DNA from: JBBTCX01 sp964494205
Lineage (GTDB): Bacteria; Planctomycetota; Phycisphaerae; UBA1845
NCBI GenBank assembly: GCA_964494205.1
Contig: CAZBRD010000011.1
Location: forward strand, 124,001-188,000
Reading direction: 5' to 3'
DNA length: 64,000 nucleotides
Both the position numbers and the translations under genes were made by a program. Each line of letters begins with the position of its first letter. The first letter of the stretch is position 1. The notes beneath the pieces were generated by a model that ran no database searches, was not told the DNA's origin, and worked only from the letters and a program-made list of their open reading frames with translations. Of this stretch, positions 38,621 to 47,314 are shown one piece after another.

Positions 38621-39703
38621 TCATTTCGGTTTTTCGGTCGCCGGTGCGCGGAGGCGCTTTATCGCGGCGGTAATCGATTGGCTCATTTCTGATTCAAGCT
38701 TGGGCTTCTTCGAGCATTCCTCCAGCAATTCGATGGCTTTGTTCGGTTGACCGAGGCGCTCGAGTGCGGCGGCGGCTTCAAACAATGCGTCGGCTGCACG
38801 GGGGTGATTCGGCGTATGAATCACGATACGCATGATCGGCCAGGTGGCGCGGATAATCTCTTCGCGCGACGTGGCGGACTTCAGCAGGAAGCGGCCCTTG
38901 AGCAGCAGGTAATCGGGCAGGACAGACTCCGGGCAATCGCGAAGGGCGCGTTCGATGTTGGAAAGCACCGTCGTGGAGGTCGCGTCTTTCCATGTCTGTT
39001 CGATGGCCAGGCGCTGGATGTTCCACGGGCGATCGACGTCGACCCCTTTCGGAACCGCGACGTTGCACAGGCTTCGGGCGGCGGCGGATGCGCGGGGATT
39101 GTTGGATCGACGGAGCACTTCGTAGCGAAGAAGTTCGAGGGCGACTCGCTGATCGACGGGAGGATCGACGGCGATGGCTGAATCCAGCGTTTGAATCGCA
39201 TGTGTCGTCTCGGCGTTGCGATCGGCCGAAATGTTGTCGGGAAGTAGACGAAGGGCGGCCATCGGCCCGATGAGGTCGCTGCGAATCACGCGGATGAAGC
39301 ACTGCACCGCCTCGCCGAGTTGACCCGCGCGATCGGCGGCGACGAGCTGGCGGGCGGCGATGAGATCGCTCCAGAAATCCTCACGCATTTTCTGGGCGCG
39401 GCGATAGCGACCGATGGCTTCGCCGGGCTGATTGTCGTTCATGAAGCGTTCGGCCTGGTTGAAGTCGGCGAATGCGCCCTCTTTGTCCATGATGATGAGC
39501 GAGACGTCGCCGACCCACGCGGTGACCTGTCGGCCTTCGGCTGTTTTGAATTGCAGCTTGCCGCCGGCGAGCGTTTGAAGCCGGGCATTGGGATAGGCGG
39601 TTTTGCCGACGACGATGTGGTCAGCTCGGAGGGATTGCGTGCATACGAGTAGCAACGCCAAGAGCGCAGGGACAACAACTGATCTTGCCTTCATTCCAAT
39701 CAC
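38621..39703 (-). CDS. Exported protein with TPR-like repeats, second gene of the VWA-ExbBD operon
   Basis: 360 residues from a GTG at 39703 that overlaps the VWA gene stop as GTGA; an ATG nine bases on (39694) is an alternative. The signal peptide is SVVVPALLALLLVCTQSLRA. The first ~60 residues of the mature form look like a small beta domain (HIVVGKTAYPNARLQTL...), then helical repeats, with a TPR-like C-terminus (AADALFEAAAALERLGQPNKAIELLEEC). Unknown partner, probably an envelope adaptor of the same machine. Confidence 0.72.
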   Translation of the reverse strand: MIGMKARSVVVPALLALLLVCTQSLRADHIVVGKTAYPNARLQTLAGGKLQFKTAEGRQVTAWVGDVSLIIMDKEGAFADFNQAERFMNDNQPGEAIGRYRRAQKMREDFWSDLIAARQLVAADRAGQLGEAVQCFIRVIRSDLIGPMAALRLLPDNISADRNAETTHAIQTLDSAIAVDPPVDQRVALELLRYEVLRRSNNPRASAAARSLCNVAVPKGVDVDRPWNIQRLAIEQTWKDATSTTVLSNIERALRDCPESVLPDYLLLKGRFLLKSATSREEIIRATWPIMRIVIHTPNHPRAADALFEAAAALERLGQPNKAIELLEECSKKPKLESEMSQSITAAIKRLRAPATEKPK

Positions 39704-40773
39704 GGCAGTTCATTCTCGGAGACGAAGCGGAATTGTCCATTGTGCTCGCGGGCGATCTGTTCGAGCAGCGGACGCCCTTCGTCGCTGACATAGGCGATGG
39801 TGGAAATCTTGATGTCCTTGCCGCTGTTCCACTCGCGGAGCTTCACGAGGAGGGAGGCATCGAACAGGCCGTCGGTGAGCATGTAGATGAGTTCAGGTTC
39901 GAGTTCTACGGCACGGCGCATCGCACCTTCGGGCTGAGTGCCGCCGCCGGGTTCAACCTGATCGAGAAACTCATAGAATTCGGCTTTGTACGAAGGGACG
40001 GCGTTCACCAGTTTTTTCGGTGGGTTTTCGATGGCTGGACCCTGCGAGAAAAAGATCACGTGAAAGCGCTGGCCGCGCATGAGCGAGCCAACCGAGCGCT
40101 TGAGTTCCTTGCGAACCGCGTCAAATGTGTCAGACATAGACCCGCTGCGATCGACGACGAAGACGATACGACGCGCGCCACGTGCCTTGCCGTTGCCGCC
40201 ATCCTCCACTGTACCCGGCAGACCAAAGAAACCGCCGGAACCGTCGCCGGTTCCATCGCCAGATCCGGTCCCGCCACCTGTCCCTGAGCCAATACCCAAG
40301 CCCGGTCCTTCGCCACCTCCGGGGGCAGTCACCACCGACGTTCCGTCTTTCGAATTGCGACCACCCGGATCGCCGCCGGCTCCTATGGCCTGCACCGGTG
40401 TTTCCGATGTTGGCGCGGGAGCCTGCAATGAAGATTGGGCTGATGAGGCCGTTTCCAAGCTTGATTGATTCAATTCGATCAAACCCTTGCGGTCGCCGGG
40501 CGGAGCGTTTGGATTCGTCCCCAGACCCAGTCCATTGGGGTCACCGATCAGATTGATGTTGGTCGGCGCGGCCTCTACTTCCTTGTGGGAAGTAAACGGA
40601 AAGACGTACAGATAAGTCAACGTCAGCGCGAACACGTGCAACGCAATGGCGAAGACCCACGCACCCACCACCATCGGGCCGCTGCTGAGGATGGACTTAA
40701 CGCGCTGGCGATTTCCGCCGTCGGTTGATGCTTTCGCGGTTACAGGATTCACTAGAGCCTTGCTGGTGGACAT
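39700..40773 (-). CDS. Membrane-anchored von Willebrand factor A protein, first gene of the VWA-ExbBD operon
   Basis: 357 residues. One helix (about 34-58) anchors a Gly-rich, low-complexity linker (about 70-190, with many GGG and GTG runs), followed by a C-terminal VWA domain from about residue 200. The metal-binding MIDAS is VVDRSGSMS with Asp208, Ser210 and Ser212; Thr and Asp appear in GGGTQPEG and MLTDG. VWA domains bind proteins through divalent metal. The helix plus linker looks like TonB topology, so ExbB/ExbD may energise it, although no TonB-box-like C-terminus is present. Confidence 0.83.
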   Translation of the reverse strand: MSTSKALVNPVTAKASTDGGNRQRVKSILSSGPMVVGAWVFAIALHVFALTLTYLYVFPFTSHKEVEAAPTNINLIGDPNGLGLGTNPNAPPGDRKGLIELNQSSLETASSAQSSLQAPAPTSETPVQAIGAGGDPGGRNSKDGTSVVTAPGGGEGPGLGIGSGTGGGTGSGDGTGDGSGGFFGLPGTVEDGGNGKARGARRIVFVVDRSGSMSDTFDAVRKELKRSVGSLMRGQRFHVIFFSQGPAIENPPKKLVNAVPSYKAEFYEFLDQVEPGGGTQPEGAMRRAVELEPELIYMLTDGLFDASLLVKLREWNSGKDIKISTIAYVSDEGRPLLEQIAREHNGQFRFVSENELP

Positions 40774-41012
40774 TGATCATCCGTCAGTGCATGGTCTCTT
40801 CGGGAAACGGCATTTGGAGTGCAATCGTAGACCGGATGAAGCCAAAGCCTCGGAGTCCGGCCGTGCGTCGATTCACAAACTGTATTCCTGAAATTGAAGC
40901 CGGTCAACCGAAATTACGTTATCCAGGTAAAGAGATCGTGAATTTCGATGAAAAATGTATCACGCATCCATGCCTGCTCGTCGATGCAAACATCAGGAGG
41001 TAGACTCCGGAG

Positions 41013-42074
41013 ATGCGAATGAACGTTCGAAATGGGATGTACCTTATTGTCGGTTCTATGGTGTTCGCCTTGCTCGGTATGCCTTTGCAGGCTGAGGAAG
41101 ATCGCAACGAAGCGGGTGCGGCTACAGCCGAAACTAAAGCAGCGGACCCCGTGGGCATTCGGCTCGCTCCGCCCGCCGGTGCTGCTGACGAAAAGGAATA
41201 TCTTGACGCGATCCGCAAGCGCGTCGATGAAGCAGCGGAGAAGGCGGGGACTGAAACTGATCCTGTTGCGCAGGCGAAGCGATTTCTCGCAGCAGCCAAC
41301 CTGACCCTTTCCGACGAAATGGAACCTGCTTGTACACGGCGGGTACTGCACCTGGGTCAAACCAATGTTGAATCCAACGAGCGCGTGGCGAGATCGCTCG
41401 ATCGTGCTGATGCCTTCATCGAGCAGGCGAAACTCCTGCTGGAATCTGGCGCCAAGGACAAGGAAGACAAGAGCGCGTCGGAGCTTCGGTCTCATCAGCG
41501 AGCACTCGATGCGTTCGCCAAATCGCTTCGATGTTGTCTGTCCGCCGGTAGCGGAAGTCAACCGGCGGCCAATCCGCGAGAGGCTGCGTCCCTACTTTCT
41601 CCCCTGCTGGAGGACAAGAACCCCAAGCTGGTTGCGTCAGCCACTTATTGGCAAGCGCTGCTGCGATCGCAGGACCAACCGCCGGACCGCGTGTTGACGA
41701 TGCTCGACCTGCCGCTGTCCGATCCCCCCGCGGACTCATTGCCTTATTCGCTTTATGCACGAATGCTGCGGTGCCAACTGGTGGCATCGCGCGGCGGGCA
41801 CGCGACCGCCTATGGCCTGCTGTTGCAGATGGAGGAAGCTTCGATCCGCTGGCTGAAGAATGACAAAGACGCCGACGACGCCATGCGCGCGATCTCGCTG
41901 GTCGAGCTTTTTGTCCTGCAACAGTGGCATGATCGACTCGACTCCACCACCGAAGCTGCCGAGCGAGAGTGGTGCAAGAAGCGGATTGAGACGATCACAA
42001 GCGAACGATTGACCGGCGATGTTGCGGTGTATCGCCTGAGCCCGGCGATCCCGATGCTGGTGCCCATCGAATAA
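41013..42074 (+). CDS. Exported helical-repeat protein divergent from the VWA operon
   Basis: 353 residues, beginning MRMNVRNGMYLIVGSMVFALLGMPLQA, a signal peptide; an AGGAGG-like site precedes it and an internal ATG at 41019 is equally well placed. The mature protein is charged and helical, with possible TPR-like units (ALDAFAKSLRCCLSAGS, KLVASATYWQALLRSQDQPPDRVLTML). No motif assigns a function. It is divergent from the VWA gene with a 240-nt shared spacer, so the two may be co-regulated. Confidence 0.62.
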   Translation: MRMNVRNGMYLIVGSMVFALLGMPLQAEEDRNEAGAATAETKAADPVGIRLAPPAGAADEKEYLDAIRKRVDEAAEKAGTETDPVAQAKRFLAAANLTLSDEMEPACTRRVLHLGQTNVESNERVARSLDRADAFIEQAKLLLESGAKDKEDKSASELRSHQRALDAFAKSLRCCLSAGSGSQPAANPREAASLLSPLLEDKNPKLVASATYWQALLRSQDQPPDRVLTMLDLPLSDPPADSLPYSLYARMLRCQLVASRGGHATAYGLLLQMEEASIRWLKNDKDADDAMRAISLVELFVLQQWHDRLDSTTEAAEREWCKKRIETITSERLTGDVAVYRLSPAIPMLVPIE

Positions 42075-42096
42075 CAGCGCGTCACACTCGTGAAAA

Positions 42097-42126
42097 TTGG
42101 AACAAACCTGCACGATCCGCTATAAT
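42097..42126 (+). promoter_or_regulatory. Promoter of nadA
   Basis: TTGGAA (42097-42102) and a perfect TATAAT (42121-42126) are 18 nt apart. Transcription would start near 42132, leaving a ~100-nt leader before nadA. The leader contains no obvious riboswitch that I can recognise. Confidence 0.6.
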
Positions 42127-42231
42127 CCTGCATCGAAAAGTTTGTGTCGAATTGTGTCCAACCATCAGGCTCGTTCGTCCCTGTCAGTGGTCGAAAACGT
42201 AGTATGAGAGTCTGATGAGAGGAGCAGCCGC

Positions 42232-43356
42232 ATGATCCTGTTTCAGCCGCCGATCCCGCCGAAATACGCATCGATGAGTCACGAGCAGATGGAGCGCATC
42301 GTCGCGGCGCACAAGAAGGCGTTCGGTCCTCGGCTGGTCATTCTCGGCCACCATTATCAGCAGGACGAAGTCATTCAATTCGCTGATTTCACCGGCGACA
42401 GCTTGAAGCTCTCGCAGATCGGCGCGAAGCAGAAGGATGCGGAGTTCATCGTTTTCTGCGGCGTGCACTTCATGGCTGAGTCGGCAGATATCTTGAGCGA
42501 CGATCGTGTCAAAGTGATCCTGCCCGATCTCTCCGCTGGGTGCAGCATGGCCGACATGGCTGAGCTGGAGCAGCTCGAAGAGGCGTGGGAGTTTCTTACC
42601 GAAGATTGCGGAGCGAACGTCATCCCTATTACGTATGTCAATTCCGCCGCGTCGATCAAGGCGTTCTGCGGTGGACATGGGGGAGCGTGTTGCACGAGCA
42701 GTAATGCGAAGGCTGTGTTGACGTGGGCGTTCACGCAGGGCGACAAAGTCATCTTCCTGCCCGATCAGCATCTCGGTCGAAACACCGCGTATGCCATGGG
42801 CATAGCGCTCGATGAGATGGCGTTGTACGACCCGAAGAAAACCAACGGCGGCCTCACGCGCGAACGCGTAGATGAATCCAAGGTGCTGCTGTGGAAAGGA
42901 CATTGCAGCGTCCACGGATTGTTCACCGTTGCGCAGTGCGAAGCGATTCGCAAGGCTGACCCCGCGATTAAGATTCTTGTTCACCCGGAATGTCCGTGGG
43001 AAGTCGTCCAGACGGCTGACGTCGCGGGCAGCACCGAGTACATCATTAAGACGGTGCGCGAAGCACCAGCCGGTTCGAAATGGGCGGTGGGCACGGAGAT
43101 TCACCTCGTCAATCGATTGGCGCAGCAGCATCCCGACAAGACGGTGCGCTCGCTGGCGGGGATTCAATGCCTGTGCACCACGATGTATCGCATCGACCTG
43201 AAGCACCTTTGCTGGTGTCTGGATGAGTTGGCCGCGGGGCGCGTGGTGAATCAGATTCGCGTCGACCCGGAGACAAAGAATTTGGCCGTCCTTGCGCTCA
43301 ATCGCATGTTAGCCAATGTTTCGGCGCAACCGGTGGCCATTCGGACCATAGACTAA
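42232..43356 (+). CDS. nadA: Quinolinate synthase A
   Basis: 374 residues. It condenses iminoaspartate with dihydroxyacetone phosphate to quinolinate in NAD synthesis, using a 4Fe-4S cluster. The three likely cluster ligands are Cys76 (FCGVHFMAES), Cys225 (GHCSVHG) and Cys313/315 (QCLCTTMYR). Other NadA marks are LGHHYQQDEV, PITYVNS and LPDQHLGRNTA. Start has a RBS-like GAGGAG. It is alone at the NAD step: no nadB or nadC nearby. The next gene (hpt) follows after 36 nt. Confidence 0.95.
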   Translation: MILFQPPIPPKYASMSHEQMERIVAAHKKAFGPRLVILGHHYQQDEVIQFADFTGDSLKLSQIGAKQKDAEFIVFCGVHFMAESADILSDDRVKVILPDLSAGCSMADMAELEQLEEAWEFLTEDCGANVIPITYVNSAASIKAFCGGHGGACCTSSNAKAVLTWAFTQGDKVIFLPDQHLGRNTAYAMGIALDEMALYDPKKTNGGLTRERVDESKVLLWKGHCSVHGLFTVAQCEAIRKADPAIKILVHPECPWEVVQTADVAGSTEYIIKTVREAPAGSKWAVGTEIHLVNRLAQQHPDKTVRSLAGIQCLCTTMYRIDLKHLCWCLDELAAGRVVNQIRVDPETKNLAVLALNRMLANVSAQPVAIRTID

Positions 43357-43392
43357 TTATTGGAAACGACAGTTCAAAAAGATTGAAATTGA

Positions 43393-43926
43393 ATGAAAGA
43401 ACCTTCCCTTGATGTGCTGATTTCGAAGGAGGCGATCGCCGAACGGATCAACACGCTCGCGGCTGAGATCAGCGAGATTTTCCCGCGCACGGACGGTGGG
43501 CTGACGATTGTCAGCGTGCTGGCGGGGTCGGTCGTTTTTCTGGTTGATTTGATTCGCCAGATGCCGATGAGACTAAGGATCGGGCTGATCACGGTGTCGA
43601 GCTACCCCGGTCAGCGAACGGCCCCGAAACCGCCGGAGCTGACTTGGTCGGCACTGGGCGATGTGAAGGATCGCGATGTGCTGATCATCGACGACATCCT
43701 CGACACGGGCGGCACGCTGCGACTGGTTCAGGCAGCCATTCGCGATGCGGGTGCGCGAAGCGTGCGGACGGCTGTGCTACTGCGGAAGCCGGGTAAAGCA
43801 CCGCGCGAGGTTGCGGCAGACTTTGTTGGGTTCGATATCGATGACGTATTCGTTGTAGGATATGGGTTGGACTACGATGGCTTGTATCGAAATCTGCCGT
43901 ACATCGGTGTGCTGAGGCAGTTGTAG
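43393..43926 (+). CDS. hpt: Hypoxanthine phosphoribosyltransferase
   Basis: 177 residues. The PRPP-binding motif is DVLIIDDILDTGGTL, and the family's other marks are TIVSVLAGSVVFLVDLIRQM, a flexible loop with SSYPGQRTAPKP and FVVGYGLDYDGLYRNLPYIGVL. It salvages hypoxanthine (and perhaps guanine) to nucleotide. Separated from nadA by 36 nt and followed by the PH protein after 9 nt, so likely co-transcribed. Confidence 0.92.
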   Translation: MKEPSLDVLISKEAIAERINTLAAEISEIFPRTDGGLTIVSVLAGSVVFLVDLIRQMPMRLRIGLITVSSYPGQRTAPKPPELTWSALGDVKDRDVLIIDDILDTGGTLRLVQAAIRDAGARSVRTAVLLRKPGKAPREVAADFVGFDIDDVFVVGYGLDYDGLYRNLPYIGVLRQL

Positions 43927-43935
43927 TTCGCAGCG

Positions 43936-44538
43936 ATGACCAGCAGACTTCCATCTTCCTCACGACAGCGGACAACGGTCCTTTCGGCTGTCTCCACGAC
44001 TGAAGCACCTGTTCGCGCGGCCACCGTCGCTTGGGCGACGATGCCGGGTAACGTCGTCGATGGCGGCGAGATTGTTCTGCTGGCGATCAAACCGTCGATG
44101 TGGCGACCAATGATCGACTCGGCGGCGTGGCTGATCGTGACCGGCGGCATCGCACTCGCACTCTTGTGGACCGGTCGATCGATCACCGGACTTTCATCCG
44201 CCTCTTCCGCCAAGCTGGTTGCGCTGATCGGCTTCATTCGGCTCGGCTTCGCGGTCGCGCGGTGGATTCCGACGTGGTATTTGCTGACCAATCGCCGCGT
44301 GATTCACGTGCACGGCGTGCGTGCTCCGCGCATCGACTATCGCAACCTGCTCGAAGTCCGTAACACGTACCTGCAGGCGACGCTGACTGAGCGACTCTGC
44401 CGCCTCGGCTCAATTCGCTTTGTGCCCGATCCTTCGGACGGCACGCACATGCTGTGGCGATCGATCGCCCATGCCGATGAGGTGCACCGCAAGATTCGAC
44501 GCGCGATCGAGAACGCGGTTGATATGCAAGGAACGTGA
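43936..44538 (+). CDS. Membrane protein with bacterial PH (DUF304-like) domain
   Basis: 200 residues. After a Ser/Thr-rich N-terminus, two hydrophobic helices (about 60-80 and 88-105) are followed by a bPH2-type domain: YLLTNRRVIHVHGVRAPRIDYRNLLEV, which is the classic DUF304 start, and IRFVPDPSDGTHMLW. Function unknown; such proteins are common envelope proteins. It lies 9 nt after hpt and 48 nt before the zinc-ribbon gene. Confidence 0.78.
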   Translation: MTSRLPSSSRQRTTVLSAVSTTEAPVRAATVAWATMPGNVVDGGEIVLLAIKPSMWRPMIDSAAWLIVTGGIALALLWTGRSITGLSSASSAKLVALIGFIRLGFAVARWIPTWYLLTNRRVIHVHGVRAPRIDYRNLLEVRNTYLQATLTERLCRLGSIRFVPDPSDGTHMLWRSIAHADEVHRKIRRAIENAVDMQGT

Positions 44539-44586
44539 CCTTCCGGTAGCGCCGATGAGATAGACCGGCTTCCAACAACTTTAACG

Positions 44587-45042
44587 ATGTCCGCAAACCT
44601 TGCGACCTCTGATTCACTCCCCTGCCCCGCATGTGGATATGACCTTCGCGGTACTCCGGCATCCGAGCGGTGTCCGGAGTGCGGCAACCTTCTGGAGGAA
44701 ATTCGCGGCAAGTTGCTGGAATCTGTGCAGGAGACGATCCGCACGCAGAAGAATCTGACTGAACTTGGCGGCGTCACGACTGTGTTCGTACTTATTTCGG
44801 TGATTGCCTGGCCGGTCTGGAAAATGGTCGCGGCTGCGTTACTCATGATCGCGACGGGGCTTTACATGCTGGCTGTCGTGGGGCAGTTTTGCCACGCGGT
44901 GATCGTGTTGCTTGGGACAACCAACCGGATAGAACGCAACATGATTTTCGTCGCGGGATTCGGTCGCCTGCTTGGCATCAATATCGCGTTGCTGATACTT
45001 ATTCCGATGATTGTCATTCTTGCGATGTACATTTTCCGGTAA
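44587..45042 (+). CDS. Zinc-ribbon membrane protein (GYDLRG...CPEC type)
   Basis: 151 residues. An N-terminal ribbon CPACGYDLRGTPASERCPECGNL (two CxxC pairs) is followed by a helical linker and three hydrophobic spans. The same ribbon with GYDLTG...CPEC occurs in the RDD protein at 18481. Planctomycete genomes often carry several such ribbon-plus-helix proteins of unknown function. The motif match between the two genes is visible; any functional link is inference. Confidence 0.72.
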   Translation: MSANLATSDSLPCPACGYDLRGTPASERCPECGNLLEEIRGKLLESVQETIRTQKNLTELGGVTTVFVLISVIAWPVWKMVAAALLMIATGLYMLAVVGQFCHAVIVLLGTTNRIERNMIFVAGFGRLLGINIALLILIPMIVILAMYIFR

Positions 45043-45057
45043 ATGAATCTCTGACCA

Positions 45058-45525
45058 CTACCCTTGGGGCAGCGCTCTCACCTGCGACAGAAGCCCTGAT
45101 AGGAAAACGATCAGCGCTGCGAGCAGCAATAGCACGCCGAGCCATTTGCGACTCTGCTCGCGCAGCTTCGCGAAACCTGGTGCGCGGCCTGCGAGCGCAC
45201 TGGCGAGGAAGAACACGGCAAACGCTGCGAGGAGTTTCACGCCGAAAATCGCGTGGTAGGGCATTGGCTTGATCTTTGGCGGCAATGCCAGCTTGAAGAA
45301 ATTCAGACCGCCCGTGATCAGCAGGATGCCGATGCACGCACCGACAACCTTCGCCCAGCGCGAACGGATGGCTTCACGCAGCTTCGCGTGGTCGGCGTCG
45401 TTGAGCGTTTCTTTGGCGCTTGGCTGTAAGGCGTTGCGAACGAAGAACGCGCCGCCGATCGCGACGATGGCAGCCGCGATGTGAAGCCACCGCGAGATCA
45501 ACAAAACCAGATCGACCTTTTCCAT
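45058..45525 (-). CDS. Four-helix membrane protein
   Basis: 155 residues from ATG 45525 (MEKVDLVLLISRWLHI), with GGAGG 7 nt upstream; in-frame residues upstream lack support. Four hydrophobic spans: near residues 6-27, 59-74, 90-107 and 127-146. IARWLHIAAAIVAIGGAFFVRN-like starts are seen in CopD/heme-exporter-like small membrane proteins, but this is a weak resemblance. Function unknown. Confidence 0.72.
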   Translation of the reverse strand: MEKVDLVLLISRWLHIAAAIVAIGGAFFVRNALQPSAKETLNDADHAKLREAIRSRWAKVVGACIGILLITGGLNFFKLALPPKIKPMPYHAIFGVKLLAAFAVFFLASALAGRAPGFAKLREQSRKWLGVLLLLAALIVFLSGLLSQVRALPQG

Positions 45526-45721
45526 CGCAAACCTCCGGCAAACCGAGTGAATCAATTCGTTGTGATGGTACAACGTGAGCGCGGGCGGTCAAAGATGTGT
45601 TGTTACTTGACAATTTGCGCGCTTGTCACGCACTCAGACCCCCCTTTGTCCCCCCTTATGAAGGAGGGAATGAAGAGGGCGTCCGCTTCGCAATATCGAG
45701 AACGATTTGAAACAGAGTAGC

Positions 45722-47314
45722 TTACTTTGTTGAGAACTTGCTGGACTCCGGTCTATTCCCGTCTACTGACGAAAGTCCGTGGTCCTGATTGGCGGTTGCG
45801 TGTTCCAGTATGTGGAAGACCGCTTCGGCTGCTTGCGGCTCCTCGATCGCATTCGCTATCTGCTCCGCAGTGAATGATTCACCTTTACTTGAGCGAAGAT
45901 GTTCCAATACTCGCCGCTGCAACGTGATGACGACGGATGCGGCTTTCTTGCCTGCTTCGACGCCCGGCTGATCGTACGCGTTGATGTTCATCAATTCCGC
46001 ATACAAGCCCACCGCGCGCTCAAACACGGCGATGAGCGATCCCAGACTGCGCGCGTTCAATTCATCGAGCGTGATCGTGATCGACTCGCGACCGTTCTCG
46101 GCCAGCGCCTGCCGCGTACCCAGCAGGAATCCGTGCAGGTAATCGCCGGCGGTGACGTCGGTTTCGACGGCTAGGGATTGACCTTCGCGATCCTTTTGAA
46201 CTTGCAGGAACGTCGCGAAGAAATCGTTCGCGCCGTCGCGAAGCTGCTGCACGTAGGCATGTTGATCGGTCGTGCCCTTGTTGCCGAACACGTTCAGGCC
46301 ATGATGAATCACCTTGCCCGCACGATCGCGCTCCTTGCCGATCGATTCCATGATGAGTTGTTGCAGATACCGCGAGAAGAGGAGCAATCGATCGCGATAG
46401 GGCAAAACCACCATGTTCCGACGACCGCGAACTTCGCCCGCGTAATGCCACATGGCTGCCAGCATCGCCGCCGGATTCTCGATGATGTTCGGATTTCGCG
46501 TAGCTGCGTCCGCTGCCTGCGCTCCGGCAAGGAATTCATCGACGTCAATCCCCTGCAACGCAGCCGGCAACAGCCCCACGGCTGAGGTCACCGACGTTCG
46601 CCCGCCAACCCAATCCCACATGGGGAACGTTCGCAGCCAGTTTTCCTTCACGGCTTTCTTGTGCAACTCGCTGCCATCGCATGTCACCGCGACCGCGTGC
46701 TTGGCGAAACTCAACCCCGCTTTGCGATAGGCTTCTGCCACCTCCAGCATGCCGTTGCGCGTTTCAACCGTGCCCCCCGATTTGGACACGACGATCGTCA
46801 TCGTCTGGCCAAGCATCTCGTCCAGCTCAGCCAGTTCACGATCAATGCCATCGGGATCAGTGTTATCCAGAAACCGCACGATCATCGGATCGTCGACACG
46901 GCCCAGCGCATCGTTCACCAACTGCGGCCCGAGGGCTGAGCCGCCGATGCCGATCATCAGCACAACGTAAAACCCATCTGCTTTCTGTGGCGCGATCACG
47001 CCGCTGTGGACGTCAGACGCAAACTGCTTGATGTCGGCGAGGGTGCGCTCGATTTCTTCCCTGATCTCTGGGTCCGGCGCGAGATTCGCCTCGCGCAGCC
47101 AATAGTGACCCACCATCCGATTTTCTGACGGATTGGCGATCGCCCCGCCCTCGAGTGCTTGCATGGCTGCGAACGCGCGTGCAAACGGTTCAGCCATTCG
47201 CGCAAAATAGTCGTCGTCGAACGCCATGCGGCTGACGTCGACCTGCAACCCCAAGTCAGCCGGTCGGCACAGATATTTTTTGTATCGCTCCCACAGCATC
47301 AACGGATCATTCAT
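45722..47314 (-). CDS. pgi: Glucose-6-phosphate isomerase
   Basis: 530 residues. Signature blocks: the SIS-type phosphate loop MIGIGGSALGPQLV, IVVSKSGGTVETRNG, the GGRTSVTSAVGLLPA segment and LLQQLIMESIGKERDR with the catalytic Glu region. It interconverts glucose-6- and fructose-6-phosphate. This long form with an N-terminal ~90-residue extension (MNDPLMLWERYKKYLC) is seen in several bacterial phyla. Its ATG overlaps the stop of the MFS/acyltransferase gene as ATGA, so the two are translationally coupled. Confidence 0.93.
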   Translation of the reverse strand: MNDPLMLWERYKKYLCRPADLGLQVDVSRMAFDDDYFARMAEPFARAFAAMQALEGGAIANPSENRMVGHYWLREANLAPDPEIREEIERTLADIKQFASDVHSGVIAPQKADGFYVVLMIGIGGSALGPQLVNDALGRVDDPMIVRFLDNTDPDGIDRELAELDEMLGQTMTIVVSKSGGTVETRNGMLEVAEAYRKAGLSFAKHAVAVTCDGSELHKKAVKENWLRTFPMWDWVGGRTSVTSAVGLLPAALQGIDVDEFLAGAQAADAATRNPNIIENPAAMLAAMWHYAGEVRGRRNMVVLPYRDRLLLFSRYLQQLIMESIGKERDRAGKVIHHGLNVFGNKGTTDQHAYVQQLRDGANDFFATFLQVQKDREGQSLAVETDVTAGDYLHGFLLGTRQALAENGRESITITLDELNARSLGSLIAVFERAVGLYAELMNINAYDQPGVEAGKKAASVVITLQRRVLEHLRSSKGESFTAEQIANAIEEPQAAEAVFHILEHATANQDHGLSSVDGNRPESSKFSTK

